Below are positions 7,879 to 15,854 of a stretch of 64,000 nucleotides of DNA, in pieces. The stretch lies in assembly GCA_016184125.1 (NCBI GenBank), contig JACPDG010000038.1, positions 62,001-126,000 on the forward strand, in the 5' to 3' direction. This stretch comes from Candidatus Rokuibacteriota bacterium. Its GTDB lineage: Bacteria; Methylomirabilota; Methylomirabilia; Rokubacteriales; CSP1-6. The translations under genes were made by a program, and so were the position numbers. Numbering within the stretch: position 1 is the stretch's first letter; every line of letters starts with the position of its first letter. The notes under the pieces are model-generated. The model was not told the DNA's origin. It was given only the letters and a program-made list of their open reading frames with translations, and did not search any database.

Positions 7879-8936
7879 GGCGCCTGCGGCGGCAGCGCGA
7901 GCCTCACGACCTCGCGGCTCGGGCCGAGGGGCGGCAGCGTCTGCCCGTTGAGCTCGAGCCTGACGCCGCCGGCGTTGCCGACGATCACCTCGAAGCGCCG
8001 GTTCGACACCCACTCGCGGACCTGGCCGGCCGGGATCGTTTCCTCGCTCAGCTGTCGGCCGTCCTCGGTGCGCACGCGGATCCACGTCGGCTCCGAGGTC
8101 CGGGCGATGAGCCGGTAGGGCGACGTGACGGACGCCACGAGGCGCTCGGCGTCCTTCGCGCGTGACGTCGCACGATCCGGGTCCGGCGACGTGGCGGCCG
8201 GGCGCTCGGCCAGGCGCGTCGCGACGTCCCCTGGGCTCGTCGCGGCGGTCGTCGGAGCGGAAAGGGATGGCGCGGTCGCGGAGACCGCGGGTGTCGGGGC
8301 CGACGGCGCCGAGCGCGTCGTGGCCGCCGGTGACCCTTCCAGCAGCGCTGCTCGCGGAGGCGCCGAGCCGGCGGGCGGAGCTTGCGGCATGGCGGCCACA
8401 GGGGGTGTCTCGGTCGTCGGGGTCGCGCCATGTTCCGGCGCCGGCGTGGCGAGCGTCACACCGACCGGCGTCGTCGGTGTGGCCGGTGCGTCGCCCGGCG
8501 GACCGTTCCGGGGAGCCGGTCCTGCGAGCGTGCTCGGCGCTGGACGCCCGTTGTCGCCCCTCCCGGACTGGAGCGCGAGCGTCACGGCGAAGAGCGCCAC
8601 CCCGAGCACGACGAGCAGGACGAAGCTGACCACCACCGCCCCGTGGTGATCGCCGCGGCCGCGCGGGCGGCCGGCGACCGTGTCGGAGACCGCGCCCTCG
8701 GTCTCGGCCGCGCGGTTGTCGTAGTGCGAAAGCGCCTCGGCAGGCGGTGCGCCCAGAACCTGGCAGTACGCGCGGATGAACCCGCGCACGAACACGGGCG
8801 CGGGCAGCTTGGACAACTCGCCTGTCTCGAGCGCTTCGAGGTACGAGCGGGGCACGCGCGTGACGCGGGAAATCTCGTCGAGCGAGACGGCACGTCGCTC
8901 GCGAAGCTCACGCAGGTGGGAGCCGAGTGACGACAT
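7875..8936 (-). CDS. rodZ: RodZ-like membrane-anchored helix-turn-helix protein
   Basis: RodZ family proteins link MreB cytoskeleton assembly to cell shape. The 353-residue protein has an Xre-type HTH domain at about 1-70 (LGSHLRELRERRAVSLDEISRVTRV split across helices), a single membrane helix near 100-122 (AVVVSFVLLVVLGVALFAV), a long Pro/Ala/Thr linker and a C-terminal beta domain (DUF4115 type, RTSEPTWIRVRTEDG). The start is ATG 8936; an in-frame TTG three bases upstream also exists. Its stop overlaps ftsY. Function in shape control is inferred from the family only. Confidence 0.85.
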   Translation of the reverse strand: MSSLGSHLRELRERRAVSLDEISRVTRVPRSYLEALETGELSKLPAPVFVRGFIRAYCQVLGAPPAEALSHYDNRAAETEGAVSDTVAGRPRGRGDHHGAVVVSFVLLVVLGVALFAVTLALQSGRGDNGRPAPSTLAGPAPRNGPPGDAPATPTTPVGVTLATPAPEHGATPTTETPPVAAMPQAPPAGSAPPRAALLEGSPAATTRSAPSAPTPAVSATAPSLSAPTTAATSPGDVATRLAERPAATSPDPDRATSRAKDAERLVASVTSPYRLIARTSEPTWIRVRTEDGRQLSEETIPAGQVREWVSNRRFEVIVGNAGGVRLELNGQTLPPLGPSREVVRLALPPQAP

Positions 8937-8948
8937 CAAACTCGTTCG

Positions 8949-8977
8949 AGTCTAGCCGATCCGGGTCCGCATTTCAC
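8949..8977 (-). promoter_or_regulatory. Candidate sigma-70 promoter of rodZ-ftsY-rib operon
   Basis: On the minus strand GTGAAA (8977-8972) and TAGACT (8954-8949) are separated by 17 bases. The predicted +1 would be about 6 bases before the rodZ ATG, leaving almost no leader. This is sequence evidence only. Confidence 0.45.
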
Positions 8978-9007
8978 GCCCCGGACGCATCGAGGAGCCG
9001 CCCGGGC

Positions 9008-9213
9008 GCTCAGCGTCGGTGAGCAGGTGAGCGCAGGGCGTGTCGAGCCGGGCCCGGGTTCATCCCGCGCCCGTTGAAGGCTCGGCGGTGTGGGGTGTGG
9101 GGGGCCATGTCGGGGCCCCCCTGGCCGAGCGCGACCCCGAGGAGCGGCCCGGGTGTCCCGGGCCGCTTCCGAGCGATTGGGGGGGTGTGGGGGGCCATGT
9201 CGGGGCCCCCCAC
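9008..9213 (-). repeat. BHE hairpin repeat copies downstream of smc
   Basis: Two hairpin 1 units (GGGGGGCCCCGACATGGCCCCCC) flank one hairpin 2 (GCGGCCCGGGACACCCGGGCCGC). The first begins 2 bases after the smc stop. Together they fill the smc-rodZ gap. Confidence 0.85.
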
Positions 9214-9214
9214 T

Positions 9215-12200
9215 TCAATGGTTCAGATTCACCGAGACGACCTTCGAGAGGCCAGGCTCCTGCATGGTGACGCCGTAGAGGATGTCGGCCGCTTCCATCG
9301 TCTTCCGGTTGTGCGTGATGACGAGGAACTGGGTCTGGGTCGTGAGCTCCTTCAGCACCCGCAGGAACCGGCCGATGTTCGCGTCGTCGAGCGGCGCGTC
9401 GACCTCGTCGAGGACGCAGAACGGGCTCGGCCGGTAATAGAAGATCGCGAACAGCAGGGCCAGGCCCGTGAGGGCGCGCTCGCCGCCCGACATGAGCGTG
9501 ACCGACTGCAGGCGCTTCCCACGCGGCTGCGCCATCAGCTCGACGCCGGTGTCGAGCGCGTCGCCGCCCTCCTCGGCCTCGACGAGCCGGAGCTCGGCGC
9601 GGCCGCCCTCGAAGAGCCGCTCGAAGATCTGGCTGAACCGGGCGTTGATCTCGGCGAACGCCTCCGTGAAGCGCTCCTGGGCCGTCCGTGTCATGCCACG
9701 CAGCGCCTTCTCGAGATCCTTCAAGGATGCGACCAGGTCCTCGTGCTGCGTGCGGAGGAACGTCAACCGCTCGTCGAGCTCTCGATACTCGTCGTCGGCG
9801 ACGAGGTTCACGCCGCCGAAGGCGTCGAGCTTCTCCCCGAGCTCGCCGATCCGCTGTCGCAGCTCCTCGGTGTCCCGGTCCGGGTCGTGGCGCTCGAGCA
9901 GTGCGGCCGCATCGACCCCGAAGCTCCGTCGCGCCTCCTCCGCGAGCTCCTCGCGGCGAACTCGCGTTTCCGTCGCGCGCAGCTCCAGCCCGTGGATGGA
10001 ATTCGTCAGCGCCCGGACCTCGGCCTCCGCCGCGCGCGTGTCCGCCTCCACCGCACGCAGCGCGGCCAGGACCTCCGCGTGGTACGCGGCCGCGGTGCGG
10101 CTCTCCTCCTCGAGCCGGTCACGCTCCGCGCCGACCTCGCGCGCGGCCGCGTCCGTGCGCTCACGTTCGCCGGCGAGCCAGGCGACCCGCTCGCGCGTCT
10201 GGTCCTGTCGCTGCCGTGACTGCGTGAGGCGCTCGCCGAGGTCGGCCTCCATCTGGTCCAGCCGCGCGAGGTCGCGGCCGAGCGCGTCCACGCGTTCCGA
10301 CGCGCTCGCGAGCTCCACGCGGTACGCCGTGAGCTCGGCGACGAGCTCCGACTCGCGCCCCTGCCCGCGCTCGATCGTCGCGCGCAGCGCCGCCATCGCG
10401 CGCTCGTGTGACGCCTCCGCGTCGCGCGCGGCGACGATCTCCTCCTCCAGCCGGTCGAGCGTCGCCCGCGCCTCCTGCAGCTCGGCGGAGACCTGACCGG
10501 CTTCGAGGGACACGGTCTCGCGGTGGCGCTGCACGCGCTCCTGGTCGCGGACCGACTGCTCGAGATCCTTCTCGCTCGCGACCCGCGCCTTGTCGCTCGC
10601 CGCCAGCTCGTTGCGCACCTGCGGCAGACGCGCGCGGAGCGCCTGCGTCTCGGCTTCGAGCCCCGCGACGCGCGCCTGCAGCTCCTCGACATCGCGCTCC
10701 AGCTCGGCGACCTGGTCCTCGAGCTCCCGGATCTCCCGCTTGCGGCCGAGCAGCGAATGCTCCGTGGCGACCGCGTCGTCGCCGCCGCGCAGGCGGCCGG
10801 TCGGGCTGAGCACCTCTCCCGCGGGTGTGACGTACGTGGCAACGACACCGTTGCGGCGCCAGAGCGCCTCGGCCCGGTCCAGGCTCTCGACGACCCCCAC
10901 GTTCCCGAGGAGGTGCCGGACGAGGTCGGCCGACAATGCCCGGACCTCGGACGCGATCCAGGTGACGCCGGACGGCTCGTGCGTGGTGCCGTTGGTCTCC
11001 CGCGCGTCGCTTCCTCCCGCCACCGCGGGAAGCACATGGTCCGGGAAGTCGGTGTCGGGACCGGCCTTTGCGCCGAGGCATTCGAGCGGCAGGAACGTCG
11101 CCGCACCTCCGCGTCGCTCGTGAAGGAACGCCACGCCGGCACGGGCGTCGGTGAACCGCTCGACGACGATCCACTGGAGGCGCTCGCCGAGGACGGCTTC
11201 GACGGGCCGTTCCAGACCACGGGGAACGTCGAGCAGATCGGCCACGGTCCCGACGACGCCCCTGAGCCCCGCCGCCGGGCCGTCGGTGAACACCGCCCGC
11301 ACGCCCGCTCCGTAGCCCTCGCGCACCCGCTCGAGCTCGCGGAGCGAGGCGAGGCTCGACCGGCGCGCGGCAAGCCCCACCCGCAGCTCGGAGAGGCGCG
11401 ACCGGCCCTCCGACAGCTCGCGCTCACGCGCCGCGAAGGTGGCCTCGAGCGTCTCACGCTCCGCGGCCAGCGACGTCATCTCGACGATCGCGCGGCCCCG
11501 CGCCGACTCGGCGGCCGCACGCTGCGCGGCCAGCCGCTCGGCCTCCGCGTCCGCTTGCGCCATCTCGGCGGCGAGCCGCTCCTCCCGCCGAAGGAGCTGG
11601 TTCTGTCGCTCGCGCAGCTCTCCGGCCCGCCGCATGAGGTCCGTGCGCTCGCCGGCCAGCTTCACCTGCTCGAGGCGAAGCGTCTCGAGCCGGTCGCGGT
11701 CCGAACTGAGTCCGGTCCGGTGCTGCTCCACGGCGCCCTCGAGCACGCGCGTCGTCTGCGTCCGCTCCGCGACAACCGCCTCGGCCTCGCCGAGCGACTG
11801 TCGCAGCTGCTCGCGCTCGCCCCCGATGGCCGCGAGCCGGTCGTTCGTCAGGCGGATCTCGCTGTCCAACCTGACGACTTCCTCGTTCGCCTCGCGCATC
11901 TGGATGGCCATCTGCTCACGCCGCTCGAGCAGCCGCTCGAGCTCACCCTGGACCTTCTGGACCGCCTGGCGGAGGTCGCCGAGCTGCTGCTCGCTCTGCT
12001 GGAGCGCGTCGCGCTCCCGCGCTTCACGCCCGGCCAGCACGGACAGGCGTGTGCGAAGATCCTCGTCGCCGGTCCGGAGCCGGCCAATCTCGGCCTCGAC
12101 CCGAGCGGCGGTCTGCGCGAGCGTGGCGTAGTCCGCGGCGGCGAGGACCAGGGACAGCTCGCGCCGCTCCTGCTGGAGCGCCTTGTACTGCTGGGCTTTC

Positions 12201-12826
12201 TTCGCCTGCCGTTCCAGCGAGGTGAGCTGCCGCTTGACCTCGTCCATGACGTCGCGGACGCGGGCGAGGTTCTGGCGCGTCGCGTCCAGCTTGCCCCGGG
12301 TCTCCGCGCGCTGCTGCTTGTAGCGGGCAATGCCGGCGGCTTCCTCGATGAACACGCGCCGCTCGTGCGGCTTTGCGATCAGGACGTGGTTGAGCTTTTC
12401 CTGGTCCATCACCGAGTACGCCCGGGGGTTGGCGCCCGTGCCGGCGAACAGGTCCAGGAGGTCGCGCAGGCGGCAGACCGACTTGTTCAGCAGGTACTCG
12501 CTTTCACCGGTCCTATACAGGCGACGAGCGACGGACACCTCGGCAAACGGGACCGACACCGTGCCGTCGTTCGAGAAGAGGAGCTCGACCTCGGCCATAC
12601 CGACCGGCTTCCTGGAGGCGGACCCGTGAAAGATCACGTCTTCCATCCGGTGGCCCCGGAGGGACTTCACGCTCTGCTCTCCGAGCGCCCACCGGATCGA
12701 CTCGCCCACGTTGCTCTTGCCGCAGCCATTCGGGCCCACCACCGCGGTGACGCCGGGGAGGACCCTGATGCTCGTCTTCTCGCCGAACGACTTGAAGCCG
12801 TGCAGGGTGATCGACTCAAGACGCAT
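9215..12826 (-). CDS. smc: Chromosome segregation ATPase SMC
   Basis: SMC dimers with ScpA/ScpB organise and segregate the chromosome. The 1203-residue protein has Walker A at the N-terminus (GPNGCGKSN), long coiled coils (about 165-500 and 660-1010), a central hinge around 510-640 (GAGVRAVFTDGPAAG...), and the C-terminal signature motif LMSGGERALTGLALLFAI with Walker B CVLDEVDAPLDD. I start at ATG 12826 (MRLESITLHGFKSFG), the family N-terminus; a GTG five codons upstream is less likely. A sigma-70-like promoter lies immediately in front. Confidence 0.97.
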   Translation of the reverse strand: MRLESITLHGFKSFGEKTSIRVLPGVTAVVGPNGCGKSNVGESIRWALGEQSVKSLRGHRMEDVIFHGSASRKPVGMAEVELLFSNDGTVSVPFAEVSVARRLYRTGESEYLLNKSVCRLRDLLDLFAGTGANPRAYSVMDQEKLNHVLIAKPHERRVFIEEAAGIARYKQQRAETRGKLDATRQNLARVRDVMDEVKRQLTSLERQAKKAQQYKALQQERRELSLVLAAADYATLAQTAARVEAEIGRLRTGDEDLRTRLSVLAGREARERDALQQSEQQLGDLRQAVQKVQGELERLLERREQMAIQMREANEEVVRLDSEIRLTNDRLAAIGGEREQLRQSLGEAEAVVAERTQTTRVLEGAVEQHRTGLSSDRDRLETLRLEQVKLAGERTDLMRRAGELRERQNQLLRREERLAAEMAQADAEAERLAAQRAAAESARGRAIVEMTSLAAERETLEATFAARERELSEGRSRLSELRVGLAARRSSLASLRELERVREGYGAGVRAVFTDGPAAGLRGVVGTVADLLDVPRGLERPVEAVLGERLQWIVVERFTDARAGVAFLHERRGGAATFLPLECLGAKAGPDTDFPDHVLPAVAGGSDARETNGTTHEPSGVTWIASEVRALSADLVRHLLGNVGVVESLDRAEALWRRNGVVATYVTPAGEVLSPTGRLRGGDDAVATEHSLLGRKREIRELEDQVAELERDVEELQARVAGLEAETQALRARLPQVRNELAASDKARVASEKDLEQSVRDQERVQRHRETVSLEAGQVSAELQEARATLDRLEEEIVAARDAEASHERAMAALRATIERGQGRESELVAELTAYRVELASASERVDALGRDLARLDQMEADLGERLTQSRQRQDQTRERVAWLAGERERTDAAAREVGAERDRLEEESRTAAAYHAEVLAALRAVEADTRAAEAEVRALTNSIHGLELRATETRVRREELAEEARRSFGVDAAALLERHDPDRDTEELRQRIGELGEKLDAFGGVNLVADDEYRELDERLTFLRTQHEDLVASLKDLEKALRGMTRTAQERFTEAFAEINARFSQIFERLFEGGRAELRLVEAEEGGDALDTGVELMAQPRGKRLQSVTLMSGGERALTGLALLFAIFYYRPSPFCVLDEVDAPLDDANIGRFLRVLKELTTQTQFLVITHNRKTMEAADILYGVTMQEPGLSKVVSVNLNH

Positions 12827-12831
12827 GAGGA

Positions 12832-12860
12832 CTTCTAGCACGGCATGCGCGGCATGCCAA
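12832..12860 (-). promoter_or_regulatory. Candidate sigma-70 promoter of smc
   Basis: On the minus strand TTGGCA (12860-12855) and TAGAAG (12837-12832) are spaced by 17 bases. The -10 box ends 5 bases before the smc ATG, so a transcript would begin at or next to the start codon. The spacer contains repeated GCATGC/GGCATGCC words. Confidence 0.45.
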
Positions 12861-13271
12861 CGGAAAAATACCAGGCCTAGTACATGAACTGCACACAGGG
12901 CACCAGGTATCGCGATATCGTCCAGGGTCTCCGGTGACGCTTCCAGCGGCTGGACGTGACGAGAATCCTTACGTTCCAGGCCGGTCCCGCGGGAACCATG
13001 ACTCGGTTTAGGAAGCCAGCTCCATATTAGAAGTAGTTCTTTGGGCTGGTCAGGCTAGTACCCATTCACTATTCGTTAACATTCCTGAAAGATTTTCAGC
13101 TGACTCTGCAGGGTCTTTGCATTTCTTGCGCTCGCGTGCTCAACCGTGGCACAGCCCTTGCGCTTGGGGAGCGGTACGGCCGGCGTACTAGCCGAAGGGG
13201 GTCATGAACATGCGAGCACGACAACAGGAAAGAGATTGTTGACGACGACCACCTCGCTGAGGGATCACGAC
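12842..13271 (+). promoter_or_regulatory. Divergent intergenic region between smc and the regulator island
   Basis: This 430-base stretch is clearly more AT-rich than the rest of the window (for example around 13020-13110). It separates the minus-strand housekeeping block from the plus-strand locus. It holds the smc promoter at one end and a sigma-54 promoter at 13147-13161 at the other. I see no gene in it. The AT-rich part would suit activator or IHF binding, but no defined site is recognised. Confidence 0.6.
13147..13161 (+). promoter_or_regulatory. Sigma-54 (-24/-12) promoter
   Basis: TGGCAC-AGCCC-TTGC matches the sigma-54 consensus, with GG and GC separated by exactly 10 bases. The predicted +1 is near 13173. 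It is upstream of the first activator gene and rules out the in-frame ATG at 13146 as that gene's start, since that ATG lies within the promoter. Confidence 0.8.
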
Positions 13272-14339
13272 ATGGCGGACGCGGGCACGTACACGCAAGA
13301 CGTGCGCGCCATCGACACGCCGGACCCGTCGTCCGTGTCCCCGGGATACCACGAATCGCCGTCCGATCCGCAATTTATGAACAGCGCGCACATGCGTTCC
13401 GTGATGGACGTGATCCTGCGGGTCGCCCCGGTCGACGCGAGCGTTCTCATCCTCGGGGAGAGCGGCGTCGGCAAGGAGCTCGTGGCCCGGGCCATCCATT
13501 TCCGATCGCCGCGCCGCGAGCGCGCCTTCGTCAAGGTCAACTGTGCCGCCGTGCCGGCCCCGCTGCTCGAGAGTGAGCTGTTCGGCTACGAGCGTGGTGC
13601 GTTCACCGGGGCCTACACGGCCAAGCCGGGGAAGTTCGAGCTCGCGCACCTGGGGACCATGTTCCTCGACGAGGTCGCCGAGCTGCCGCTCTCGCTCCAG
13701 GCGAAGCTCCTCTGCGTGCTGCAGGACGGCCGGCTCTCACGGCTCGGGAGCCGCGAGGACGTGCAGGTGCAGGCGCGGCTGGTCGCGGCGACGAACAAGG
13801 ACATCACGAGGCTGGTCGACGAGGGCAAGTTCCGCGAAGACCTCTACTACCGCCTGAACGTCGTCCGGATCAACGTGCCGCCCCTCCGGGAGCGGCGCGA
13901 GGAGATCCCCGTCCTCATCGAGCAGTTCCTCGACCGGTATGCGCGTGAGTACGGCCGGCCCCGGCAGAAGCTGTCCGCAGCGGCGTTGAAGCGGTTCATG
14001 ATGCACCGGTGGCCGGGGAACGTCCGCGAGCTGGAGAACGCCGTCAAGCGCACCGTGGTGCTCGGCAGCGACACCTGGGTGCTGGACGACGGGACGCAGG
14101 AGCCGTGGCAGGCCGCTTCGGTGGCCCCGCGGCCGTTCCCGGCCGCCGACAAGGGCGACCGGGATGCGGATCTCTCGCTGAAGGGCGTCGCGCGCCGTGC
14201 GGCGCGCGACGCCGAGGCGGTGGCCCTGGAGCAGGTCCTCAAGCTCTCGCGCTGGAACCGCGCGGAGGCCGCGCGTCGCCTTCAGGTCAGCTACCGGACG
14301 TTGCGGCGCAGGATCGTGCGTTGCGGGCTGGAGGACTAG
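13272..14339 (+). CDS. Sigma-54-dependent activator, no receiver domain
   Basis: Bacterial enhancer-binding protein that remodels sigma-54 RNA polymerase using ATP. It has an intact AAA+ core: Walker A GESGVGKE, the sigma-54-contacting GAFTGA loop, Walker B LGTMFLDEVAE, the sensor region LVAATNKD and the arginine-finger region [12 protein letters not shown] Fis-type HTH ends the protein (RAEAARRLQVSYRTLRRRI). The N-terminus is short, with no receiver, PAS or GAF domain, so activity may be set by partner proteins or expression. I start at ATG 13272, preceded by GAGGGA; a TTG at 13236 with AGGAAAGAG is an alternative. It is probably sigma-54-controlled itself. Confidence 0.93.
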   Translation: MADAGTYTQDVRAIDTPDPSSVSPGYHESPSDPQFMNSAHMRSVMDVILRVAPVDASVLILGESGVGKELVARAIHFRSPRRERAFVKVNCAAVPAPLLESELFGYERGAFTGAYTAKPGKFELAHLGTMFLDEVAELPLSLQAKLLCVLQDGRLSRLGSREDVQVQARLVAATNKDITRLVDEGKFREDLYYRLNVVRINVPPLRERREEIPVLIEQFLDRYAREYGRPRQKLSAAALKRFMMHRWPGNVRELENAVKRTVVLGSDTWVLDDGTQEPWQAASVAPRPFPAADKGDRDADLSLKGVARRAARDAEAVALEQVLKLSRWNRAEAARRLQVSYRTLRRRIVRCGLED

Positions 14340-14341
14340 AT

Positions 14342-14440
14342 CATGGGGGGACTATCGATGCCCCCCAAGCCCCCCGCGCTCGGAGCGCCCCGGCAGAGCC
14401 GTGGCGCTCCTCGATCACCCGATTCGGTCACGGGCTGTGA
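14342..14440 (+). repeat. BHE hairpin repeat
   Basis: It has hairpin 1 GGGGGGACTATCGATGCCCCCC, a CCCCCCGCGCTCGG spacer, hairpin 2 GAGCGCCCCGG...CCGTGGCGCTC, and the tail GATTCGGTCACGGGCT. It begins 3 bases after the stop of the preceding activator gene. Confidence 0.85.
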
Positions 14441-14444
14441 GCGC

Positions 14445-14975
14445 ATGCAGGCAGCCGCGTGCGTGGGGGCCTTCTGGTATGTCGTGCGGTCCAAGCCTCA
14501 CAAGGAGGCGTGGGCGCAGCTGCAGCTTCAGATCAAGCGGCTCGAGGTCTTCTATCCGAAGCTGATGCTGCCCGACTACGCGAAGCGGCGCCAGCCGGTC
14601 GTGCCGCTGTTTCCCGGCTACCTCTTCGTCCGCCTCGCGCTGCCGGACCGTTACCACGACGTCATCTGGGCGCCCGGCGTTCAGGGCTTCGTCGGGTCGA
14701 AGAACGGTCCCATCCCCGTGGACGACGACGCCGTCGAGCTGCTGCGCCGCCGGGCCGCGGCCGACGGTGTGATCCAGGCGCAGCCGAAGTTGCGGCCCGG
14801 TCAGCGCGTCGAGGTCGTCGAAGGGCCCTTCGCCGGGCTGGTGGGGATCATCCAGCGCCCGCCGGATACGAAGGGACGGATCAAGGTGCTGATGCAGTTG
14901 CTGAATCGAGCAGTCGCCGTCGACATTCCACTCGGCGCGATCAACGCCGAGTGGACGCCGATCCACATCGGCTAG
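14445..14975 (+). CDS. NusG/RfaH-type transcription antitermination protein
   Basis: The 176-residue protein has an NGN domain (FWYVVRSKPHKEAWAQLQL, FPGYLFVRLALPDRYHDVIWAPGVQGFVG) and a C-terminal KOW domain (RPGQRVEVVEGPFAGLVGIIQR). Specialised paralogs of this kind (RfaH, UpxY, LoaP) allow RNA polymerase to read through long polysaccharide operons; its position ahead of a 40-kb EPS locus supports that role. It is unlikely to be the housekeeping NusG, which normally lies by secE and ribosomal genes. I start at ATG 14445 because the upstream frame is repeat. Confidence 0.88.
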   Translation: MQAAACVGAFWYVVRSKPHKEAWAQLQLQIKRLEVFYPKLMLPDYAKRRQPVVPLFPGYLFVRLALPDRYHDVIWAPGVQGFVGSKNGPIPVDDDAVELLRRRAAADGVIQAQPKLRPGQRVEVVEGPFAGLVGIIQRPPDTKGRIKVLMQLLNRAVAVDIPLGAINAEWTPIHIG

Positions 14976-14990
14976 GACAGACGGTCGCGT

Positions 14991-15011
14991 GCCGGGGAGG
15001 TGCTCTCCGGC
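14991..15011 (+). terminator. Hairpin downstream of the NusG-like gene
   Basis: GCCGGGGAG-GTG-CTCTCCGGC forms a 9-bp stem (one G-U pair) 16 bases after the stop. There is no U-tract, so it may be a processing or pausing site rather than a classic terminator. Confidence 0.4.
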
Positions 15012-15081
15012 CGTGACGGCGTGGAGGTCGCGCAACGGACGCGGGGCCAGCCCGGAATGGCGGAGCCCTGCACGGCGCCCG

Positions 15082-15130
15082 GCGCTCCACGCGTTGGAGC
15101 GCACAGCGTGATGAGCCACCGACGGGTGGC
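15082..15130 (+). promoter_or_regulatory. Two perfect hairpins in the leader of the receiver-like gene
   Basis: GCGCTCCA-CGCGT-TGGAGCGC (15082-15102) and GCCACC-GACG-GGTGGC (15115-15130) lie just upstream of the start at 15149. They could form a structured leader. No known riboswitch consensus is met. Confidence 0.4.
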
Positions 15131-15148
15131 GGCGAGACCACAAGGTGA

Positions 15149-15601
15149 TTGATGGTGCACGCGCACACGGTTCGCAGCGGCTCGGTTCCGGCCCCGGAAC
15201 GACGCCGCGACCAGCGCCCCGGCATGGCTAGGCTCGAAGCCCAGACCGTCCTGGTCGTGGACGAGGACCTGGAGCTTCTCGACCGGCTCGTTGTGTTCAT
15301 CCGCGCGCTCGGCTACATCGCCGTGCCTGCGGCGAGCATCGAGAACGCCGAGGTGATCCTCGAGAAACTGCACATCGACCTCGTCCTGCTCGACCTCGCG
15401 CCCGACGCCGCGCCTGGCGCGCTGATCACGAGGCTCAAGGCCGAACAGCCCGACGTGTACGTCGTGGTGGGGGCCGAGCCGCACCAGATCAGGGCCGTGC
15501 TGGCCGCGGGCGGCGACGAGGCGATCGCCACGCCGCTGGCCGCGGAACACCTCGAGGCGGTCGTCCGGCGCGTCCTCCCTCTCCCGGTCGTGCGGCGATG
15601 A
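15149..15601 (+). CDS. Orphan receiver-domain-like protein
   Basis: The 150-residue protein is one CheY-like domain after a short basic N-terminus: VLVVDED (acidic pair), VLLDLAP (phosphoacceptor-type Asp) and a late segment AIATPLAAEH where most receivers have Lys-Pro. The conserved Lys is missing, so phospho-signalling may be altered or lost. It has no output domain. Lying among four sigma-54 activators that lack functional receivers, it could be a partner module; that is inference. Start could also be the Met at MARLEAQT. Confidence 0.7.
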   Translation: MMVHAHTVRSGSVPAPERRRDQRPGMARLEAQTVLVVDEDLELLDRLVVFIRALGYIAVPAASIENAEVILEKLHIDLVLLDLAPDAAPGALITRLKAEQPDVYVVVGAEPHQIRAVLAAGGDEAIATPLAAEHLEAVVRRVLPLPVVRR

Positions 15602-15688
15602 GGGGCGCGCCAGTCGGCATGTTCGTCACGATTCCCATCGGTTCGAGGTCGCGGTGTCAACCCTGTCGGACGGTGACCGCCGGACGCC

Positions 15689-15718
15689 TTGACAGCCAGC
15701 GGAGCGCGGGCGTAGGCT
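15689..15718 (+). promoter_or_regulatory. Candidate sigma-70 promoter of second activator
   Basis: TTGACA (15689-15694) and TAGGCT (15713-15718) with an 18-base spacer, about 135 bases before the ATG at 15855. Strong -35 and plausible -10. Confidence 0.55.
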
Positions 15719-15854
15719 GCGGGCTCCGGCGCGAGGCTCTAACCGTGTCGCCCTGGGCACCATCCGTCACGACGTTGTCATTCCTCGGTCGTCCAGCGAT
15801 CACGCGCGTCAGGCGGTTCGGGCTGCGCGGGCGCTTTCGGGAAGAGAGGCAGCC

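Noticed and set aside
9008-9213. CRISPR-like array from the repeated hairpins
   Set aside because: Repeats are palindromic pairs of unequal units without regular unique spacers, and no cas gene is present.
13204-13242. 12-codon leader peptide (MNMRARQQERDC)
   Set aside because: It has a G-rich upstream stretch but no attenuator structure or relation to a regulatory amino acid; most likely chance.
14343-14444. N-terminal extension of the NusG-like gene from the ATG in the repeat
   Set aside because: Encodes the standard repeat peptide (MGGLSMPPKPPALGAP); the NGN domain begins after ATG 14445.
15100-15148. Hammerhead ribozyme or c-di-GMP riboswitch
   Set aside because: TGATGAG next to a stem looked suggestive, but the GAAA core of a hammerhead is absent and the GEMM conserved flanks are not met.
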